Part shown: positions 56,328-64,000 of the stretch, in pieces
How the letters are laid out: every line of letters begins with the position of its first letter
Numbering within the stretch: position 1 is the stretch's first letter
Assembly: GCF_012273895.1 (NCBI RefSeq)
Contig: NC_052115.1
Coordinates: 5,387,183-5,451,182, forward strand
DNA: 64,000 nucleotides
Direction: 5' to 3'
Source of the DNA: Zerene cesonia
Lineage: Eukaryota > Arthropoda > Insecta > Lepidoptera > Pieridae
Position numbers and translations under genes: made by a program
Notes under the pieces: model-generated
The model's input: only the letters and a program-made list of their open reading frames with translations
What the model was told of the DNA's origin: nothing
Database searches by the model: none

Positions 56328-58730
56328 ACACAACATAACAGAGGTTTCATTCACAGAATATTACTCAATGAAGATAATATGGAATTTGTATTTAAAACTG
56401 TAGGTACTTTTGATTCTAAGTTTTATTGAACGAATTTAATCATAATTACGGTATTTATTTAGACGAAATTAGAATAAAAGGAAAGTTCTTACAGAATTCG
56501 CTATAGTTGTGTTATAATAGTAATTATTTTTTTAAATTAAGTAATCAACTAAAGTTAATATTTAATAAATTGTATATTTAAATAAAAAAGGAATTAATTT
56601 TGGTATAGGCATAGAAAATATTGTTTCAATTAAAGAAATTCGAACTTATATTCAACCTTATTCCGATCACTTAATTTTACTACAAAACTTGATCAAAACG
56701 GAACATAAAGACCAAACTGCTATCGCGAATAGACTCATCAATTAATCCTATATTCATTACACGAAAGTTATTCTTTATTACACAATAACAGCTTCATACA
56801 TTCAACAAATACATAATAACGCATTGTCATTACAATAAGGTTTTTAATCCCCTGATAATCGAAAATCGCATGGGATAGTGAGGTCCACTTCGAGTATTGA
56901 ATAATTAATTTAATCGTGTACCCGACACGGTTTACGAGGCAATTTTTATTGGTCCCCGCTCCATTAAATAGGCTACTTTTGTTAATTTTAATATCCCATT
57001 ACATAACAAGGGAAAAGAGATGCGATTCACTTCTTCTTGTTTACGCATCAGTTCCTACTCCCTAATGTGATACAATTAATGCTTCGAAATATTATATGCG
57101 ATGCTTTAAAGTCGATTGAAATCCTTACGACTGTAGATATTCTTAAAGCGCTAAATCTCAATGTTTTTGATTTATAAAACAATCCTCATTTAATATATAG
57201 TACACTTGGATGAGTATGAGTAGTGTTAGATTGTAAGAACAATGATGTCTCAATGGTTAAAACCCCTAGCTTTATTTTTAACTGCATAAATCGTTTGATT
57301 TTTTTTATTATGTTCACATTTTTCATATCAGTAAGCATGCAAGGGTGTGGGATGGCTTGGAGAGTCAATTAGACAAAACATTCTTACCCGTATTTGATCA
57401 ATGCGGTTCATTATATTGAGTTCTTATTTTAATTTTAAGATTGACATAATACCGAATTATCTCTAAATCTTGACGGCGATGAATATTTTGCGGTTGGTAA
57501 TGCAATTGTATAAAAAGAAATAAGATACAATCATAAAGAATTACGTCAAACTCACATAAGTTTAACAATAATGTAATAAGAAGGATGTTATCATAATCAT
57601 TACCATTCAATGCTCACTGACATTCATTATTTGAACGTACTTCCAATGTTTTCATTACCGTGAATGACAGATTCGTAATATTTAAATTGTTTTGTTTTAT
57701 GGCAATTCACACAAAGCACATATAAAAGCAGCTTTTATGAGTAAAATTGCTTATTTAACATAATTTCTTAATTACGCATCAATTTGAAAAGTTTAAATCG
57801 AAGAATTAATAAAAGCATTTGAAATTGCGCACGCAACCTCAAAAGAACTATGTAAATTTTTATTTTATTTGATACTATTCATTGTTGGTGGATTTAACTA
57901 ATGTTTTTAAAGTAAAATCTAGGAATAAAATCATTATCTGCATATTAAAATAAAACCACGCAACGGAAACTGAGTATATTTTGGCAGAATTAGATAAAGC
58001 TCGCGTAGGTGTCAATCACGCTGCTAAAGATAAATTCCACATTATGACAGCTGATATTATCACATTTGATGCCATGAATAACCAGATGTCATCTCTCCAG
58101 GTCCGACTATAATTTCATTTAGAGTTTCATCTCTTTGTCGTAATAAGAAAAAATCGATATTTAATTTTTTTGATTCGTTTTCAGTCTTCATTTGTAAACT
58201 TATAAATGAATGATGTATATAATGACGTTATGTAGCAAGTTAAAAACGTAGTTTGTCTGAAACACCGCGTCGCTAGTCACGTGGATATTTAAAAAAATAT
58301 ATCCATTTGTTATGCAGAATTGTATTATTTCACGTATCGTACATGATGTACGACCGCCATTTATTATGAAACAATTTATTGTAATTTTGTACAGATTAAT
58401 CGGCCACTTTCGGCCAATATCGTAAAACATTAATAGTCAGTTTATGATGTTTTAACTAGGCTAATGGAGCAGATAGTAGTTTTAATGGTCGGTACGTAAT
58501 CACAGAGTTTGCGGTAATAATGCCAGACGCTGGCTAATTATGATTTCCTAATGTTAGATCTGTATACAATGGCTGAGGTTGATTTATCATAATTTTTATT
58601 ATGATTTGATTGTTATGCTTATAGTTATTCGGTAGGAGCGATTTTATTGTGCTTTATAAGTACGTATACTTTTCAATTTGTTTTAGAAAATCCTTGTTGA
58701 ACGGTTGTATCAATTTTTTCACAATTCACT

Positions 58731-58811
58731 GCCGTCCTATGAGGGTTCAGGCCATAATCCACCACGCTGGCCAATTGCGGGTTGGCAGATGTCTCATGTC
58801 GTCGAACTTTT
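58731..58811 (-). mobile_element. SINE family 2 fragment
   Basis: An 80-bp piece containing ATAATCCACCACGCTGGCCA and GCGGGTTGGCAGATGTC, the 3' body of the 35790-36089 SINE. Head and tail are missing. Confidence 0.8.
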
Positions 58812-59681
58812 AATATCAATTTATCAATTAACCTGTCATTCATAAAATAGGTAGGTATTCATACAAAATATAAATCCTAAAACAATTTTCAAAATCAAAA
58901 AATTAGATTACACACAATAAGTACTTTTACTTATATAATAAGTTTTAAGGTTGGTAGTTTAGTATAGAATTAGTGTCTTATACTAATATATATCATCACT
59001 CACTACATTATAATTTTATTTCATGTTGGCAACACTTTCTAAGAATAGATGCATTTTGTGTTTTATCTCATCTCTTTGTTGTTGCAAATCCATTTGTTAT
59101 TTTACGTATACGTTGATATCGACTATTAATTAGTCAGAATAATTCACGTAATGGCAGAAACTATTAATTAATGATGTTTTCAATTGACAGGCAATGTTGC
59201 CAGCTATTGTTCAATTATATTGTCGTAGAACAATTGAAGTGTTGGGTTGTAGGTGGAATTTTGTTTATCCATTACATTTACGTACAGTGTTCATGTGAAT
59301 TGCGAATCACAAATGAAAATATACTAAGAACGCAATGTTAATAGCGGAAGTTGATAACTGTTGAAAAGTTGATTACCATTTCTTATTATTCCGCAATCTT
59401 AATAGGACTTATACCTACTCGTATTGAATGGATCGTATTTTTATACCAGTAATATGAAGCTGAAGAGTTTGTTTATTTGAACCGGTTAATCTCAGGAAAT
59501 AATGGATCAATGTAAAAAAAATTATGATGTAAATAATGCGCAGATATATTCCGCCTAGGGTCCACAGGTGTCACCATTGGGTCACCACGGCTGTCTGTAG
59601 GTATATTGTAATGTAATTATGGCATTTTTCGTTTTGAGCTTGTTGAATTTTTCTAGAATCATCATATTATCCGGTATCACA

Positions 59682-59706
59682 ATTTTTTTTTTTTTTTTTT
59701 TTTTTT
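59682..59706. repeat. Poly-T tract (about 25 bp)
   Basis: Uninterrupted T run, possibly the A tail of a minus-strand retroelement, but no element body was recognised next to it. Confidence 0.9.
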
Positions 59707-60361
59707 AATTAGAAAAGTAATTATATAATTATTCTTCGAAAATGGATGTCTATGAAAAATTTATTACTGTTAGTTTCATGCTGTAAAATTCAGTTGACAT
59801 TATAAATCATGTACAAATTTGTCTCATTAACTATTTATACATTTATACAACTACCCTGTGAAGTTTTTACTGTTGTACCTACACTTTTTGTACACTTTTT
59901 ATCGCGACCATACATACGAATACGAATCGAGATGTGTTTAATGGTAGCTATAAAATGTTTTGTTTTATCGTTTCCGCGAGTGTTTAAAGGAATCGAGCTT
60001 TTTGGTTCATGGAACTCTGTTTCGATATGCAGAGGTTAGAACGTTCTAGAAATAGTTTCTATTGTTGGTATTGCATATATGTCTGTTGTTTGATTTAATA
60101 TTATTACCAACAGAACGTGGAATTCATATATTTTTCATCCGAACTCCGAGTATAAGGTACTCAATTCGATTCCATTTTTTTTTTCGTTATTTACCGCAGA
60201 ATTTTCAAATTGGGTGAACCGATTTTGATGATTTTTTATTACTACACACCATTTTAAATTGGTCTAGTTCTGATAATTTGTTGGCAGTTTAGTTATAATA
60301 TCAAAGCAATAAGTCTTTTTGCATTGTAAAGATTAACGACTATCCTACTTCCTACTTCCTA

Positions 60362-60561
60362 TCCTATTAATATTATAAATGCGGAAGTTCGTAAGGATGT
60401 GTGTGTGTTTGTTGCTCTTTCACGCAAAAACTACTGAACCGGTTGCAATGAAATTTGGTATGTAGACAGCTGGACAACTATGATAATATAAAGGCTACTT
60501 TTTATCCAGATATTCCTACGGGATACGGACTTACGCGGGTGAAACCGCGGGGCGCAGCTAG
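60362..60561 (+). mobile_element. Complete Helitron-like non-autonomous element (200 bp)
   Basis: Starts TCCTATTAATATTATAAATG and ends CTAG. It is preceded by A and followed by T, the A^T target of Helitrons. Just inside the 3' end is the hairpin CGCGG-GTGAAA-CCGCG. Similar to the short Helitrons described in Lepidoptera (Lep1 type); the family name is from memory. Confidence 0.85.
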
Positions 60562-62747
60562 TAAAATATAGGTTAAAAAAAAAACGATCGATCGATGCAG
60601 TTGCATCATGGTGCAATACTGATTCACTCTGAGGTTATTAAACACACTGGCTTTGAATGTTTGTTTTATTTTATTTATGTTTTTGGGTTCCTAATTTTAT
60701 GGGTCAACATATCTAGAACATAAATTTGTAACAAGTTTTTAAGGATGTTAGAATTTTCCTTCCTGTTTTTTTCTCAAATAAAAATATATCGTGTGATGAT
60801 CTCCATTTATAGCTATTATAATTAGTAGATAATTCTACCAATTATTTAAAAAAAGTAGTGACCTTGTCCCTTGTTATCTATTTTTAATTGCGATTTGTGA
60901 AAATGTATTTTTGGGTATGATTACACACAGTTACACACGACATTAATTTTTTATTTAAAAAGCCGAATTTGTTAATTTAAATAAAAGTTTCTTTTCTCCC
61001 ATTCTTAAATCTTTCGCTAAGAATTTTATAAAAGGAACATTTTAAGTACATGAATTCAGTAATATAATTTTACTTTTATTCACATCAACATTTTTCATAG
61101 AGTTTTAAGCGTGTGATTTGTTTTCCGAGGAAAGCCGCTCTGTATTATTAGGTTCATACAAAGTTCCAGAACATAATTTTCTTGAGATATTTTAGGTGAG
61201 TTGACTTAGGTTGACCGAACTTTGTTCGTGACCACATCGCTGTTGTATATGAACGCTAATTTTCTTCATACAAATTCGGTTTAAATTAATTTTGCACACT
61301 GTTTTTTAAATTAAATTTTAAAAAAGATAGAACTACACTTTTTATATTATATCCACTATCAATTTTAACGTTTCACGTGACCCAACATTATCTTATTTAT
61401 TTATTTACTCTTATATGTATTCTCTCCATATATTACAGTAAATCATTTAATCGAAAGAAAATAAACAAAAAAATAGCACATGTAATTTTCAATTGAGGAA
61501 GAGGGAACTCTCCTACTACAGGTTTTTTTAAACTTATCAGGAGAGTTCCACGTATATGTAACAACACACCCAAGCTGAATTAATAAATAAATTGTTTAAA
61601 TACATAGGTATTATCTCATGATTGGGTTGTATACTTGGTTTTATCTGTGAGACATTGTTGAAGCTTTTATTTAAAATGGTGTTGCTTTTATTTATATAAG
61701 AAATAAGTATCTACTTTTCCTCTATCAGTCCTCAGTATCAATTCTCAATGAACTAATTCATATTTTAATTTTATTCTTAAAGCATATTAAGATTCTTTTA
61801 TTTTTCCCGTTTTTCAACCATCAATGACTTTCCGCATTGAAATTCTGCACGCAATTCCATGTATTATCCAGTATTGAGGTAGAACATTTTATTTGTGAAA
61901 TTAACTCATTTTAAATTTATAAGGCACCAAAAATAAAATAAAAAAATCGATTTGATTTGATTTGAAGCTACATCCTTCCAGTAAAATAGGTATCTCATAT
62001 AGAGTGGTAAGAAGAAAATTAAGTATTTTCTTGAACTAAATAAGAATATTCCATTAAAGCGTGCATATCTCAAATTATAAATGCATTGAATAGAAGCACG
62101 TGACTGCAGCGTGCAGAGTGACGTGTCCTTTGGGAATTGCTATATATGATACAATCTCGAAGATTGTAGGTAAAAGAAATCAAATTGAGTACTTATAACA
62201 TGTTACGTTTTGATCTAGTATAGTATTATATTATGTGTGGTATTGATTTATTAAATTGTTATTATTTTAAAAAGAGCAACAGAGTTTCTTGTCGGATTTT
62301 CTCTGTAGAAACTGCTTTCCGAACCGGTGGTCAACGTTAAAACTGTGTTAGGACGATTCAAAAGTAATTCTTAAAGAAGTCATACATACGTGGTTGAGTT
62401 TAAGTTTGAGTTTGAAAATTTTAGCATTAAAATAACCTGCAATATGGTTCATTTTGAAAAATCATCAATCGATCATTTAAGGCCCTAAAGGCGTTACTAT
62501 CTTATTATTGAAATACGCATTCAGTTAATATACAAATATAAAACATTGTGCATTTTTTAATAAATTCATAGTACAGAAATATACAAAACTACCATTAATA
62601 GCAAATTAATAAATGAAGTTTAGATCGTCATTTAATCAAATTATATATAGACTTATGTATATAGTTTTTATGCATGTTTACCGATTACTCCACTTGCTGT
62701 AGACCGCTTCAAGTTTCGTACCCATTGGGTAAAAGATGACCCTATTA

Positions 62748-63022
62748 CTACTGACTTCGCTATTTAAGAGTCTTTCTGTCTGTCTGTGCGTTTGCCACCA
62801 GTATATATAATGAACCGTGATAATGACACAGTTAATAATTTCAGAGATTACGTATTTTAGTTGCTGCCATATGAACAAATAATAATTGCTAAGTATCGAG
62901 GTAAAGCAACGGCTGGCGCGGTCACAAATCGGATGGGTGATATATTTATATTAGTTGCCCTTTAGCTTATTTCTGTCACATTGTTAGTGCCACGAGTATG
63001 ACTCGCACTTGACCAATTTTTA
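62748..63022 (+). repeat. Dispersed repeat of unassigned class
   Basis: Contains a CTGTCTGTCTGTG block, TATAATGAACCGTGATAATG and GCCACGAGTATGACTCGCACTTG. The same ordered blocks occur, diverged, at about 3086-3243 and 9835-9990 inside Ih intron 6, and partly at 52502-52690. These blocks are familiar from many lepidopteran introns; I cannot assign the class. Confidence 0.55.
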
Positions 63023-64000
63023 AACTTTCAAACGTGAACGCATAAAAGATATAATCAATAGATCGTTCAAGTATTGCAAAAAGTATTAACGTGTAAGCGG
63101 ATGTAATGAAAAGGGAATTTGGCCTTGTGTTTCTGACCGTGGCCTTTCAACATTTTTTGTTCGTGACGAAACGGGCCCGTATTTTGACCCACGTAATACA
63201 GTTTCGGTGATTGACCTCAATCGTAATTAATCGTTTTGGGATATCAGATCGAATACAGATGTTGGTACTGATAAACACGTTCCTACTCTTAAGAGTAGAA
63301 TAATATGAAAAATTCTAAACTCTCTTAAATGTGCTAAACATTGAAGACTTATTTTTTCATCCTATCACTTATCAAGGTGCTCGTAAAATCATTTACATTG
63401 ATTAAGAGCTTCATAGATCACATTTTTTGTAATATGTAGATAATATATTGTTATTAAACGAAAGATTTGTAAAAATACCTTATAATATTCAAATACACAT
63501 TTCCCTTGGCTAAACGTTACTTAAATTTGATACCGTCATTGTTAAAATAGCTTTGTATTAAAATTTACAATGGCCAAGATCAATATCCGAACTCCATCCC
63601 GCAAAAAGCTGCCTTATCATCTCAATGTAACTTTATAACAGATTTTGTAAAATGGATTCTATAGTCGTCGTACAGGCATTGTTGCCTGATATTCTATTAA
63701 ATATTCAGGCTCACAACTCTGAGACTACTGACTAAACTCGAAACTTATAAATATTCAAGGTACCGGCATGAATACGGTTTCATACACTGCTAGCTTTTGG
63801 CTTGGTGTCGGGGAAAATATGTATAATTTAAACTTGTTTTTATATGTAGGCTAGCTCGCACCAGTGTATGTAGTTTCTAAATCACGTAGACCTTTGAAAT
63901 CTGTAAACCGTGGGTCTTTTCCGTTAGTAAGTCGTTGGTGGATTCCCTTTAAAATAATAATAATGCACTTCAATATAAATTAACAATCTAACAATCTTTG

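Larger units (their letters stand above)
51618..64000. other. Upstream flank, no protein-coding gene recognised
   Basis: AT-rich sequence with SINE, Helitron-like and other repeat fragments, a 25-bp T run (about 59682-59706) and short open frames without recognisable motifs. The Ih 5' UTR must begin somewhere in this flank. Confidence 0.6.

Noticed and set aside
1..64000. CRISPR arrays, operons or bacterial-type defence genes
   Set aside because: The window is eukaryotic, with spliced genes and retroelements; no regularly spaced repeats or prokaryotic gene clusters are present.

Overview
The window is AT-rich insect DNA, most likely from a moth or butterfly. It carries one recognisable protein-coding gene, split by large introns, on the minus strand: Ih, the hyperpolarisation-activated cyclic-nucleotide-gated (HCN) channel. 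The lepidopteran assignment rests on insect-type HCN protein sequence and on dense short repeats of kinds common in Lepidoptera: tRNA-headed SINEs and short Helitron-like elements that start TC, end CTAG and sit between A and T. This is recognition from memory, not a database search.

Layout, following transcription from high to low coordinates. 51.6-64 kb is upstream sequence with repeats and one short CpG-rich block near 56.0 kb that could be a promoter. The first coding exon (51608-51617) carries only ten coding bases. The N-terminal exon lies at 45858-46134, followed by a 30.5-kb intron full of repeats. The transmembrane exons S1-S2, S3 and S4 lie at 15.4-13.0 kb. A CpG-rich stretch follows (about 12.2-11.6 kb, a 1000-N gap, then 10.63-10.3 kb). 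The S5, pore-S6, C-linker and cyclic-nucleotide-binding exons lie at 10.25-7.19 kb. Nine exons join in frame to 664 codons plus a stop, with no frameshift or missing domain.

The last four exons occur a second time at 3.53-0.46 kb (copy A), with about 1% coding difference, all synonymous. Copy A, copy B and the sequence resuming after the second gap share the same 77-bp end at the N runs. That is the signature of graph-assembly contig ends, so copy A is most likely the other allele placed in tandem by the assembler rather than a true duplication. Three N runs are exactly 1000 bases and one is 10 bases, i.e. placeholder gaps.

The rest is intron and flank. I found no second protein-coding gene, CRISPR array, rRNA or convincing functional tRNA gene. 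Items worth a second look are a tRNA-like cloverleaf inside 30-bp inverted repeats (22.3-22.5 kb), a possible internal promoter or alternative start in the S4-S5 intron, and a tail-to-tail chimera of two retroelements sharing one target-site duplication (47.8-48.4 kb).
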